A stretch of 16,762 bases of DNA from Clostridia bacterium. GTDB lineage: Bacteria; Bacillota; Clostridia; Oscillospirales; CAG-382. Position numbers and translations under genes: made by a program. The stretch spans positions 1 to 16,762 of the forward strand of contig CAAEPN010000073.1 in assembly GCA_900757905.1 (NCBI GenBank), written 5' to 3'. Positions 1 through 7,396 of this stretch are shown in pieces; within the stretch, counting starts at the first letter, position 1, and every line of letters begins with the position of its first letter. The notes beneath the pieces are model-generated. The model searched no databases, had not been told where the DNA came from, and saw nothing but the letters and a program-made list of their open reading frames with translations.

Positions 1-1
1 C

Positions 2-232
2 TCGGTGAATCCCGTAACGGCGACGGCCGCTTCGCTGCCGTTTTTACTTGCGCGCAGTGTGACCGGCGGCGTGGCTCTTCTTTCGGCGTCGGGTGGCAAG
101 AGCTTCGGATACGTGGTGAAGAAAATTTTGCTGCCGGAGCTTGCGGTCAATGTGATCACGGTGTTTGCCGTGTATCTTATCATCGGCTTCCTTTATAAAA
201 AAATACTGCATAAGGGCAGTACAAAATATTAA
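2..232 (+). CDS. C-terminal fragment of an integral membrane protein, possibly MreD-like
   Basis: The reading frame is open from the left edge of the window and stops at TAA 230-232, so only the last ~76 residues are visible. They hold a small-residue-rich hydrophobic stretch, then a basic turn and a long hydrophobic helix (LAVNVITVFAVYLIIGFLY) ending in a lysine-rich cytoplasmic tail. The segment VVKKILLPEL followed by a final helix resembles the C-terminus of rod-shape protein MreD, where a similar 'ILPEL..N' stretch leads into the last membrane helix. That match is from memory of the family and is weak. A different polytopic membrane protein is quite possible. The next gene, pfp, starts 32 bases later on the same strand, so the two may be cotranscribed, but no functional link is evident. 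Confidence 0.5.
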   Translation, partial: SVNPVTATAASLPFLLARSVTGGVALLSASGGKSFGYVVKKILLPELAVNVITVFAVYLIIGFLYKKILHKGSTKY

Positions 233-238
233 AACACA

Positions 239-266
239 GAGAGAAAAACATCGGAGAGAAAAACAT
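239..266 (+). repeat. 15-base tandem duplication covering the pfp ribosome binding site
   Basis: GAGAGAAAAACAT occurs at 239-251 and again at 254-266, a period of 15 bases. The second copy supplies the purine-rich ribosome site (GGAGAG) and runs into the ATG at 265. The first copy has the same purine stretch but reads ATC where the start would be. It looks like a small tandem duplication of a translation start. Confidence 0.75.
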
Positions 267-1512
267 GACCAAAAAGAAAAACGCCGTCATCGGACAGTCG
301 GGCGGCCCGACTGCGGCCATCAATGCGACTCTTGCCGGCGTGATTGCCGGCTGTCTTGCCGAAAATGAGCTTATCGACCGTATCTACGGCATGCGTCACG
401 GAATCGAGGGCTTCATGAAAGAGGAGTTTGTCGAGTTAAACGACCGCTTTGCCGAAAACGGTGAAAAAGAGTTGGAGCTTTTGTCCCTTACTCCGGCGGC
501 AGCTCTTGGTTCCTGCCGCGTCAAGTTAAAGACAGAGGAACAGTTCGAAAAGATATTTTCGGTGCTTGAAAAGTACGAGATCGGATATTTCTTCTACATC
601 GGCGGCAACGACAGCATGGACGCGGTGGCGAAGCTTGAAGCCTATCGTGCCGCACACCCTGAAAAAAATCCGATCGGTACGCGCTTTATCGGCGTACCGA
701 AAACCATCGATAACGACCTGTGCCTTACCGACCACACGCCCGGCTTCGGCTCGGCGGCAAAATTCATTGCCTCAAGCCTTTCGGAAATTGCGCGTGACTG
801 TGCCGTTTACAGACAGAAAGCGGTCACGGTGGTGGAGCTTATGGGGCGCGACGCCGGTTGGCTGACGGCGGCGGCCGGACTTACGGCGGAAATCGCCGGA
901 ATCGGAGCGGACCTTATCTATCTGCCGGAGGTGCCGTTCGATGTGGAGCGCTTTTTAAGCGACGTGATGAATAAGCTGAATATTCCCGGCAAGAATTTCG
1001 TTCTCGTGGCGGTTTCCGAGGGAATCCGGAACAAAGACGGCGAATATGTGGCAAAAGCTGCGATGAGCGGTGTGGTAGATATTTTCGGCCATGCATATCT
1101 GTCCGGCACGGGCAAGTATCTGGAAAATCTGATTCGCGACGAGATCGGCTGCAAGTGCCGTTCGGTGGAGCTTAGCGTGCTCCAACGCTGCGCGTCACAC
1201 CTTGCCTCAAAGACCGATATTGACGAATCGTTTGCCATTGGCCGCGCGGCTGTGAAAACGGCTGCTTCCGGGAAGACCGGCCGCATGATGGCGTTTGAGC
1301 GTGAAAAAGACCTGTCCGCGCCGTATGCGGTGACGGTGACTGATGTGGATGTCGCCGATTCGGCCAACCGTGTAAAGCCTGTACCGCCCGAATTCATTTC
1401 ACCCGACGGCAAGGGAATCACGCGCGCGTGCATCGATTATCTGCTGCCGCTCATTGAGGGCGAATGCGAAACGGTCTACTATCGCGGAATTCCGCAGCAT
1501 TTTGTGCTGTAA
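265..1512 (+). CDS. pfp: Diphosphate-dependent 6-phosphofructokinase (PPi-PFK)
   Basis: This 415-residue cytoplasmic glycolytic enzyme interconverts fructose 6-phosphate and fructose 1,6-bisphosphate. Visible motifs, in order: the N-terminal phosphate-binding loop GQSGGPTAAIN (from residue ~10), IGGNDSMD (112-119), PKTIDND (145-151, with the catalytic-base Asp at 149) and MGRDAGW (193-199). Two positions mark the phosphate donor. Asp116 replaces the Gly of ATP enzymes (GGDGS) and Lys146 replaces the Gly of PGTIDND; in this family the pair goes with pyrophosphate use. Asn115 stands where most PFKs have Asp (GGD). The start is ATG 265, preceded by GGAGAG at 253-258. A membrane protein lies just upstream and an unrelated lipoprotein gene with its own promoter downstream, so pfp probably ends the upstream transcription unit. 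PPi dependence is inferred from these residues. Confidence 0.93.
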   Translation: MTKKKNAVIGQSGGPTAAINATLAGVIAGCLAENELIDRIYGMRHGIEGFMKEEFVELNDRFAENGEKELELLSLTPAAALGSCRVKLKTEEQFEKIFSVLEKYEIGYFFYIGGNDSMDAVAKLEAYRAAHPEKNPIGTRFIGVPKTIDNDLCLTDHTPGFGSAAKFIASSLSEIARDCAVYRQKAVTVVELMGRDAGWLTAAAGLTAEIAGIGADLIYLPEVPFDVERFLSDVMNKLNIPGKNFVLVAVSEGIRNKDGEYVAKAAMSGVVDIFGHAYLSGTGKYLENLIRDEIGCKCRSVELSVLQRCASHLASKTDIDESFAIGRAAVKTAASGKTGRMMAFEREKDLSAPYAVTVTDVDVADSANRVKPVPPEFISPDGKGITRACIDYLLPLIEGECETVYYRGIPQHFVL

Positions 1513-1589
1513 TGTGCCCGGAGTTTGGGCAATATGTATAGTTTTTGCCGGGTGCATTTAGGAGGATTCCACAAAAAAATAGTTACTTC

Positions 1590-1618
1590 TTGACATCTGC
1601 ACTTGCTTGGTGTAAAAT
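1590..1618 (+). promoter_or_regulatory. Sigma-A type promoter of the solute-binding lipoprotein gene
   Basis: TTGACA (1590-1595), a spacer of exactly 17 bases, then TAAAAT (1613-1618). Transcription should start near 1625, giving a leader of about 70 bases before ATG 1698. This is a near-consensus housekeeping promoter, so the gene is likely well expressed unless repressed. Confidence 0.85.
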
Positions 1619-1639
1619 ATAAGATATGATAATATTCCC

Positions 1640-1667
1640 ATATGTGAGAAGTCTGTTTCTTACATAT
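1640..1667 (+). promoter_or_regulatory. 28-base dyad in the lipoprotein leader (operator or mRNA hairpin)
   Basis: The arms ATATGTGAGAA (1640-1650) and TTCTTACATAT (1657-1667) are inverted repeats over 11 positions, with a single G-T wobble and a 6-base loop (GTCTGT). The dyad begins about 15 bases after the predicted transcription start. It could be a repressor site just downstream of the promoter, or a 5' hairpin that stabilises the mRNA. It has no following T-run and does not look like an attenuator. Confidence 0.6.
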
Positions 1668-1697
1668 AACTTCATTTCAGAGAGGAACCGTAAGCAC

Positions 1698-3656
1698 ATG
1701 AAATCAAAGAGAGTATTCGCCTTTCTGCTCGCTGCCGTTATGATTTTTACCGCCTTTGCGGCAACCGGCTGTTCCCAAAAGAGCAATAACGACGAGAATG
1801 AAAAAAGCGGCATTGTCGCGCTCAACATGTTTATTCTGACCGAGGATGAAACAAGTCCTACGGCCGCACGCGAAGTGCAGATGGCAATCAATGAGATTAC
1901 CGTTCCGAAATATAAGATTTTGGTCAAGCTTAATTATTTAAAGGCTGACGAATATTGGGATGCCGTTGACGCCGCTGAAAATGCGACTATCAACTATGTG
2001 TCCGACGAAATTGCACAGCTTGAAGAAGCCGGCGTTGACCTTTCGGCGGCTGCTGACGCAGAAAACGCGGCTGACGGCGCAGATCAGAGTGCGCTTGCCG
2101 ACGCGGAAAAGGCACTTGCCGATGCGAAGGATACTACCGTGAAGGATATTTCGGAAATGACCTTCAACGAAGCCATCGACTATGTCTTTGACATCGACGA
2201 TATCGAGCTTCCCGAACCGCAGATCGACGTTTTTGTAGTCAACGACTACGACAAATTCTTAGAGCTTGTCGATGAAGGCCGCCTTGCCGATATCGATATC
2301 AAGTATGACCGCAAGGTCCTCACCAAGTACATTCATCCGACTATCCTGTCCACCACCTCTATCGATGGCAAGACCTACGGTATCCCGTCCAATTTCAAGA
2401 TGAACGGCAAATATGAATTTTTGGTGTTCAACAAGAACCTGCTTGACAAGTACAATTACACGGTTCACGATTTGCGCAAGGTCGAGGATATGGGACCGTA
2501 TCTCTCGCTCATCAAGAACAACGAGCCGGGTTATTACCCGATTTCCGACCTGCCTGAAATGGCCGGCGCCGAGATCTACGACGGCATCCTGTTCTCGCTC
2601 TCCAAGCTTACTGAAATTTCCACCTCCAGCTACCCGGTCTACTTAAACAATTCCGCCTATGCGGATTACCTCAAAAAGACGGCTTCCTACCGTCAGAACG
2701 GCTATGTCGCCGCTGCAAACGGTGTGACCAACGCAAGATATGCCATCGAATACGTCACCTCTGACCACCTCATCGACCGCGAATGGACGGATGAGAATGG
2801 TACGACCTATCAGGCTTATCTGTACGATATCCCGCGCGTTACCGCAAACGACGCTTTCCAATCGGCTATGTGCGTGAGCGCTTACTCGATCCACAAGAGC
2901 AAGGCTGCTGAGCTTATTGAGCTGTTCAATACCGATTCCGAGCTTGCCAATATGCTCCAATACGGTATTTCCGGCAAGCATTACCGTGAAGAAAACGGCA
3001 TTGTTCACTATATCGATACCGACGCGGAAAACGTATACCGTATGGATAACTTCATCACCGGCAACACCTACATAAAATATGCAACCGAAGATACGGCAGA
3101 CTATATCGAAAGCGCCAAAGCCACCAACCTCGGCACTGCACCCAGCGCATATTTCGGCTTCAAGCTGAATTTTGACGACGTTGCTTCTCAGTCGATCTAT
3201 GAGTGCGTTAAGGTCTTCTCGACCGAAGCGCTCGAGCGCGTCCAAAGAGGCGAGATGACGGTAGACGAGGTGTTCAACATCGCAGGCCGTGAGTTGAATG
3301 CGCTCGGTGCGCAGTGGAACTCCGACGGCTCGACGCTTCTCGGCGTGTTCGGTAAGCTTGCTGCCCAACAGAAAAACTCTGCTGAGAAGAATACTTCTTA
3401 CTTCGTGGTTTCCGATGAAGTGGCAAATTATAACAACGTCTATAAGTCGGCCGAAGAGCTTGCTGCGGAATTAGCTGCCGAAGAACAGGCTAAAGCCGAA
3501 GCAGAGGCTGAAAAGGAAGCGGCTGCCGAAGCTGCGCTCGACGCAGAAATCGCAGCGGAAAACGCTGCTGACAACGCCGATAATGCAGATAGTGCCGCAG
3601 ACGAGACTGCCGACCAAACGCAGACCGCCGACGAAAACGCCGACACTGCGGCATAA
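1698..3656 (+). CDS. Extracellular solute-binding lipoprotein (ABC transporter, family 1-like)
   Basis: The 652-residue product starts with a lipoprotein signal: lysine/arginine, a hydrophobic core, then the lipobox AATGC with Cys25 as the likely lipidated residue. It would be anchored on the outer face of the membrane and deliver a solute, probably a sugar or oligosaccharide, to an ABC permease. The start ATG 1698 follows AGAGGAA at 1681-1687; an upstream in-frame ATG at 1626 lies at the predicted transcription start and is rejected. The body reads like a large solute-binding protein (IDVFVVNDYDKFLELV, GKTYGIPSNFKMNGKYEFLVFNKNLLDKY). Two low-complexity parts stand out: an Ala/Asp/Glu-rich, probably helical insertion at about residues 90-150, and an acidic Ala/Glu/Asp tail from about 584 to the end. 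No permease or ATPase gene adjoins, so the substrate cannot be read from context. It sits between its own promoter and terminator. Confidence 0.8.
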   Translation: MKSKRVFAFLLAAVMIFTAFAATGCSQKSNNDENEKSGIVALNMFILTEDETSPTAAREVQMAINEITVPKYKILVKLNYLKADEYWDAVDAAENATINYVSDEIAQLEEAGVDLSAAADAENAADGADQSALADAEKALADAKDTTVKDISEMTFNEAIDYVFDIDDIELPEPQIDVFVVNDYDKFLELVDEGRLADIDIKYDRKVLTKYIHPTILSTTSIDGKTYGIPSNFKMNGKYEFLVFNKNLLDKYNYTVHDLRKVEDMGPYLSLIKNNEPGYYPISDLPEMAGAEIYDGILFSLSKLTEISTSSYPVYLNNSAYADYLKKTASYRQNGYVAAANGVTNARYAIEYVTSDHLIDREWTDENGTTYQAYLYDIPRVTANDAFQSAMCVSAYSIHKSKAAELIELFNTDSELANMLQYGISGKHYREENGIVHYIDTDAENVYRMDNFITGNTYIKYATEDTADYIESAKATNLGTAPSAYFGFKLNFDDVASQSIYECVKVFSTEALERVQRGEMTVDEVFNIAGRELNALGAQWNSDGSTLLGVFGKLAAQQKNSAEKNTSYFVVSDEVANYNNVYKSAEELAAELAAEEQAKAEAEAEKEAAAEAALDAEIAAENAADNADNADSAADETADQTQTADENADTAA

Positions 3657-3691
3657 TGTTAAAGCTGTTGTAAAGCGTTTATAACACGTAT

Positions 3692-3728
3692 AAAAATCCC
3701 TTTTTGTGAAAAACAAAAAGGGATTTTT
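3692..3728 (+). terminator. Strong intrinsic terminator after the lipoprotein gene
   Basis: A perfect 16-bp stem: AAAAATCCCTTTTTGT (3692-3707) pairs with its complement at 3713-3728 around a GAAAA loop. The right arm ends in TTTTT. Because the left arm begins with A-runs it could also work on the minus strand. It separates the lipoprotein gene from the dnaA promoter that begins 16 bases further on. Confidence 0.9.
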
Positions 3729-3743
3729 CTCACCCGTTTTGGC

Positions 3744-3772
3744 TTGACTTATGCGCGAAAATCTGTTACAAT
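3744..3772 (+). promoter_or_regulatory. Extended -10 promoter of dnaA
   Basis: TTGACT (3744-3749), a 17-base spacer, then TACAAT (3767-3772) preceded by TGT at 3764-3766, which makes a TGn extended -10. The predicted start near 3779 gives a ~52-base leader to ATG 3831. No TTATCCACA-type DnaA box overlaps it, so the sequence shows no sign of the usual dnaA autoregulation. Confidence 0.85.
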
Positions 3773-3830
3773 ATAAGATACGAATGAAATACGGCATTTT
3801 TGGCCGAAACAACCGAAAGGAAACAGGCAA

Positions 3831-5264
3831 ATGAACGAAAAAGATATTTGGAAGTTGGTATTGGCAGGCTTAAAGGAAAACCATCATCTGTCGCCCATGA
3901 CGGTCGATCTGTGGTTTGACAGCATGTCCATGGAAAAGCTGACGCCGGACTTTGCCTATTTCCGCACGGACAACGATCTAAAAAAGCAGATCATCGAATC
4001 CAAATACGCCGATATCCTGTCGGAGGAGCTAAAGAACGTACTTGGTTTTCCGGTTGGCATTGTTATTGTGTCCACTGAACACGGCACATTTGAAAATCAG
4101 CTTGAGATAATGCAAAGCCGCAAACGCTCCGAACAGCTCGAAGAAATAAACGAAAAGTTAGACGCAGAGGGATTTTCCGATACACCTGCCGTTCGGCCCG
4201 GCAAAGACCCGTCGGGCATCATGGTATCCTCGTCGCTCTTGCCGGAATATTCGCCGGAGTATACATTTGAAAATTTCGTGGTCGGCCGTTCCAACGACCT
4301 TGCCTACAAGATGGCATGGTCGGTTGCCAATCAGCCGGCTGTGGTGGCAAATCCGCTCTATTTATACGGTTCGCCCGGACTCGGAAAGACCCACCTTTTA
4401 TATGCGATTACGCACCTTTTGAATCAGAATCATCCCGAATTCAAGATTATTTACGCCAAGGGCGAGGATTTTACCAACGAACTTATCGAATCGCTCTCCA
4501 ACAAGACGCCGATCCTATTCCGCGAAAAATACCGCAGTGCCGATGTGCTTCTTATCGACGATATCCAGTTTATCGCCGGAAAAGAGACCATTCAAGAGGA
4601 ATTTTTCCACACGTATGAGGCGCTCTTTGAGGCCGGAAAGCAGATCATCGTCACCTCCGACCGTCTGCCCAAGGACATCAAAACGTTAGCCAGCCGTCTG
4701 CTTTCGCGGTTCGAACACGGAATTATTGTGGATATTCAACCGCCGGATCTGGAGCTGCGCGTAGCGATATTCAAGCGTAAGGCCGAATCTCTCGGCATGA
4801 ATGTGCCGAACGATGTGCTCATGTATCTCGGCGAAAATATCAAGGACAACATCCGTCAGATCGAAGGGGCGCTCAAGAAAATGCGTGCGCTTGCCTTTAT
4901 CCAGGGAATTGACGTGTGCATGGAGCATGCCAAGATTGCCGTTGCGGATATTCTCACGGCCAAAGCCTCTGCGGTCACGCCGGAGCGTATTCTGACGTTT
5001 GTATCCCAAAAATACGGTATCCCGACCGAAGACATCATCGGTAAGCGCAAGACCGACGCTATCGCTTCGGCAAGACAGGTAGCTATCTACCTGCTTCGTG
5101 AGCTTACCGATATGTCCTTTGCCAATATCGGCAAGGTCTTTAACCGCGACCATTCGACGGTGGTGGCGTCGGTCAACAAGGTAAAGGACCGCATGAAAGA
5201 GGATTCCAGTTTTGAAGCGCAGATCGACGATATGATGAAAGATGTGCGCTCTGCCGGCTATTAA
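3831..5264 (+). CDS. dnaA: Chromosomal replication initiator protein DnaA
   Basis: This AAA+ ATPase binds DnaA boxes at oriC and opens the origin. All four domains are visible in the 477 residues: helical domain I (about 1-85), a linker (about 86-135), the AAA+ core and the C-terminal DNA-binding domain. The core has Walker A GSPGLGKTH (180-188), Walker B LLIDDIQF (240-247), RLLSRFEHG (box VII/arginine-finger region) and the sensor II-like NIRQIEGALKKM. Domain IV carries ARQVAIYLLRELTDMS and the signature DHSTV (440-444). Walker A reads GSPGLGKT rather than the usual GGVGLGKT or GGTGLGKT; the catalytic Lys/Thr are intact. The ribosome site AAAGGAAAC precedes ATG 3831. The neighbours are unusual: no dnaN, recF or rpmH, but a solute-binding protein upstream and ygiQ 15 bases downstream. 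It may be the only DnaA of the genome or a second copy; the window cannot decide. Confidence 0.95.
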   Translation: MNEKDIWKLVLAGLKENHHLSPMTVDLWFDSMSMEKLTPDFAYFRTDNDLKKQIIESKYADILSEELKNVLGFPVGIVIVSTEHGTFENQLEIMQSRKRSEQLEEINEKLDAEGFSDTPAVRPGKDPSGIMVSSSLLPEYSPEYTFENFVVGRSNDLAYKMAWSVANQPAVVANPLYLYGSPGLGKTHLLYAITHLLNQNHPEFKIIYAKGEDFTNELIESLSNKTPILFREKYRSADVLLIDDIQFIAGKETIQEEFFHTYEALFEAGKQIIVTSDRLPKDIKTLASRLLSRFEHGIIVDIQPPDLELRVAIFKRKAESLGMNVPNDVLMYLGENIKDNIRQIEGALKKMRALAFIQGIDVCMEHAKIAVADILTAKASAVTPERILTFVSQKYGIPTEDIIGKRKTDAIASARQVAIYLLRELTDMSFANIGKVFNRDHSTVVASVNKVKDRMKEDSSFEAQIDDMMKDVRSAGY

Positions 5265-5279
5265 GCCATAGGAGAAATT

Positions 5280-7325
5280 TTGAAGTATTTACCAAAGCTC
5301 GGCACGAAGCCGCTTCCCATGAGTCCCGAAGAGCTGCCGGAGGGAACGGTGGTCGATTTTGTATTTGTGACCGGCGACGCTTATGTCGATCATCCCAGCT
5401 TTGTGACGGCTATTGTCGGACGCATCCTGGAGGACGCCGGCTTTACGGTCGGCATTATTGCCCAACCCGACTATAAAAACCGCTATAAGGACGGCAGCGG
5501 AAAAGGCGTTTGCGTGTTCGGAAGACCCCGGCTCGGCTTCATGGTCTGTTCAGGCAACATGGATTCTATGGTTGCGCATTATACTGCGTCCAAAAAGCGC
5601 CGCAGCGAGGATTATTATTCGCCGGAGCTGAAAATCGGTCTACGTCCCGATCGCGCGGTCATTGTCTACTGCAATCGGATCCGGGAGGCTTACGGCGATG
5701 TGCCGATTCTCATTGGCGGTGTGGAGGCGTCTTTAAGACGGTTCGCACACTACGACTATTGGGACGACAAGGTGCGCCGCAGCATTTTAATCGATTCCGG
5801 CGCGGATATTCTTCTTTACGGAATGGGCGAATACAATACGCCGGCTGTAGCAAGAATGCTCGACAAGGGTGTACCGGTGAAGAAGATCCGCGGCATCCGC
5901 GGCACGGTTTTTGCCGCCGAGCCGGATTATAAGCCGGAGTTTGATTTTGTCGATACCTATAAATACGACGAGCTTAAGACCGATAAGGAAAAATACGCCA
6001 AGGCGTTTAAGATCCAGTATAACAACCAAAGCCCCGTGGACGGCAAGGCCATTGTGGAATATTACGACAACAAGAAGATCGTGCAGAATCCGCCTTCGCC
6101 GCTCTTGACGCGTGAGGATATGGACAAGGTCTATGCGTTGCCGTATACGCGCGCATGGCATCCGAGCTACGATAAGGTCGGCGGCATTGCGGCGCTTAGC
6201 GAGGTGCAGTTTTCGATCACGCATAACCGCGGCTGCTTCGGCGGCTGTGCGTTCTGCTCGATTGCCTTTCATCAGGGGCGCAACGTCGTGTCCCGAAGCA
6301 TCGAATCGGTGGTTGAGGAAGCGAAAATTTTAACGACTTTGCCCGGCTTCAAAGGCTATATCCACGATGTGGGCGGCCCGACGGCAAACTTCCGCTACGG
6401 CCCGTGCAAAGCCGTACGCGAGGGCAAAAAAGGCGTCTGCAAGGAGCGCCGCTGCCTTGCGCCGCAGCCCTGCAAGAATCTCATCTGCGACCAAAGCGAA
6501 TACGTCGAGCTTCTCGAAAAGGTGGCGGCTGTGCCGAAGATCAAAAAAGTTTTTGTGCGCAGCGGCGTGCGGTTCGATTATGCCGTTTACGACAAGGACG
6601 AGACCTTTATCGATATTCTGGCCAAAAAGCATGTCAGCGGTCAGTTAAAGACCGCGCCGGAGCATATTTCCAACAACGTGCTTCGTTATATGGGAAAACC
6701 GGAAATTTCGGTTTACGAGCGTTTCTGCGATAAGTATTTTGCCGCCTGTAAGCGCGCCGGACTTGAGCAGTATATCGTACCGTATCTCATGTCCTCTCAT
6801 CCCGGAAGTACGCTTGACGACGCGATCGATTTGGCGTTATACTTAAAAAAGCACAAGATCCGTCCCGAACAGGTGCAGGATTTTTACCCGACGCCCGGAA
6901 CGGCGGCAACGACTATGTATTATACCGGTCTTGACCCGTTTACCATGCAGCCAGTCAAGGTGACGCGCGACTACGAGGAAAAACGCATGCAGCGCGCGCT
7001 TTTGCAGTCTACGCGCCCGGAAAACGCCGAGCTTGTCCGTAAGGCTATCGTGCTTTCGGGACGTGAGGACGCGTGGCAGCTACTCGGTCATCGGCCGGAA
7101 TTCCGCGACAAGGGCACGGAGTCCAAAGCATTTGGCACGAAAGGCCAAAAAACGCATGGCCGCAATGACCGCAGTGCAAAGTCCGACAAAAACGGCAGAA
7201 AACCCGGCAAAGATTCGTTTGGCAAGTTTGAAAAGAAAAAGAAGAATGCCGGCTTTGGTGCAAAACCGCAAAAAAAGGACGGCGCGAAACGCACCGCCCG
7301 CAGACCGTCGAAAAAGTCTCCGTGA
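5280..7325 (+). CDS. ygiQ: YgiQ family radical SAM protein (UPF0313)
   Basis: The 681-residue protein matches the YgiQ family from end to end; the biochemical role of the family is not firmly established. The family N-terminus (KYLP, then FVFVTGDAYVDHPSF and GIIAQPD) is intact and fixes the start at TTG 5280, five bases after AGGAG (5270-5274). The radical SAM 4Fe-4S motif is GCFGGCAFCS, with Cys319, Cys323 and Cys326 (CxxxCxxC). More family stretches follow, such as HDVGGPTANF, a cysteine-rich segment (CKERRCLAPQPCKNLICD) and VQDFYPTPGT. The last ~75 residues are a Lys/Arg/Gly-rich, probably disordered tail, which fits RNA or ribosome contact. The gene follows dnaA by 15 bases without a terminator, so it is probably in the same operon. 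It ends directly before the repeat at 7327. Confidence 0.92.
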   Translation: MKYLPKLGTKPLPMSPEELPEGTVVDFVFVTGDAYVDHPSFVTAIVGRILEDAGFTVGIIAQPDYKNRYKDGSGKGVCVFGRPRLGFMVCSGNMDSMVAHYTASKKRRSEDYYSPELKIGLRPDRAVIVYCNRIREAYGDVPILIGGVEASLRRFAHYDYWDDKVRRSILIDSGADILLYGMGEYNTPAVARMLDKGVPVKKIRGIRGTVFAAEPDYKPEFDFVDTYKYDELKTDKEKYAKAFKIQYNNQSPVDGKAIVEYYDNKKIVQNPPSPLLTREDMDKVYALPYTRAWHPSYDKVGGIAALSEVQFSITHNRGCFGGCAFCSIAFHQGRNVVSRSIESVVEEAKILTTLPGFKGYIHDVGGPTANFRYGPCKAVREGKKGVCKERRCLAPQPCKNLICDQSEYVELLEKVAAVPKIKKVFVRSGVRFDYAVYDKDETFIDILAKKHVSGQLKTAPEHISNNVLRYMGKPEISVYERFCDKYFAACKRAGLEQYIVPYLMSSHPGSTLDDAIDLALYLKKHKIRPEQVQDFYPTPGTAATTMYYTGLDPFTMQPVKVTRDYEEKRMQRALLQSTRPENAELVRKAIVLSGREDAWQLLGHRPEFRDKGTESKAFGTKGQKTHGRNDRSAKSDKNGRKPGKDSFGKFEKKKKNAGFGAKPQKKDGAKRTARRPSKKSP

Positions 7326-7326
7326 T

Positions 7327-7366
7327 ATTTCGGGCGAAGCCTGGTTTCGATATAAATTCGAAAAAT
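7327..7366. repeat. Dispersed 40-base structured repeat, copy A
   Basis: This copy matches 16664-16703 at 33 of 40 positions without gaps, starting with the shared 15-mer ATTTCGGGCGAAGCC. It folds into a GC hairpin (CGGGC-GAA-GCCTG, one G-T pair) and then an AT-rich hairpin (TTTCGA / TCGAAA). It begins one base after the ygiQ stop and, read on the minus strand, lies just past the yuzA terminator. The apex GCGAAGC is the well-known exceptionally stable DNA mini-hairpin. Confidence 0.7.
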
Positions 7367-7391
7367 GCTTCCTCCCGAAAAGGGAAGAGGC
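7367..7391 (-). terminator. Intrinsic terminator of the DUF378 gene
   Basis: Read on the minus strand, GCCTCTTCCC pairs with GGGAGGAAGC around TTTTC (one C-A mismatch, one G-T wobble) and is followed by ATTTTTC (7366-7360), a usable T-run. It begins 5 bases after the yuzA stop. In the plus direction it could also stop ygiQ transcription, but there is no T-run on that side. Confidence 0.6.
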
Positions 7392-7396
7392 AGACC

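Noticed and set aside
918..1433. Open frame of 171 codons antisense to pfp
   Set aside because: It overlaps conserved pfp coding sequence and shows no recognisable domain or ribosome site.
1513..1560. Possible pfp terminator made of GCCC/GGGC or CCCGG/CCGGG stems
   Set aside because: The stems are only 4-5 bp, with the T-run inside or between the arms rather than after them, so not a convincing intrinsic terminator.
1561..1580. Strong AGGAGG-like site (1560-1565) in the pfp to lipoprotein gap
   Set aside because: No start codon with a sustained frame follows at a useful distance, and the lipoprotein promoter begins just after it. Probably chance, or a relic.
2643..3368. Long open frame of 241 codons on the minus strand opposite the lipoprotein gene
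   Set aside because: It lies wholly antisense to a clearly coding gene with signal peptide, promoter and terminator, has no family features, and mirrors the codon pattern of the real gene.
3440..3646. Serine/alanine-rich open frame antisense to the lipoprotein tail
   Set aside because: A by-product of the repetitive Ala/Glu codons on the other strand.
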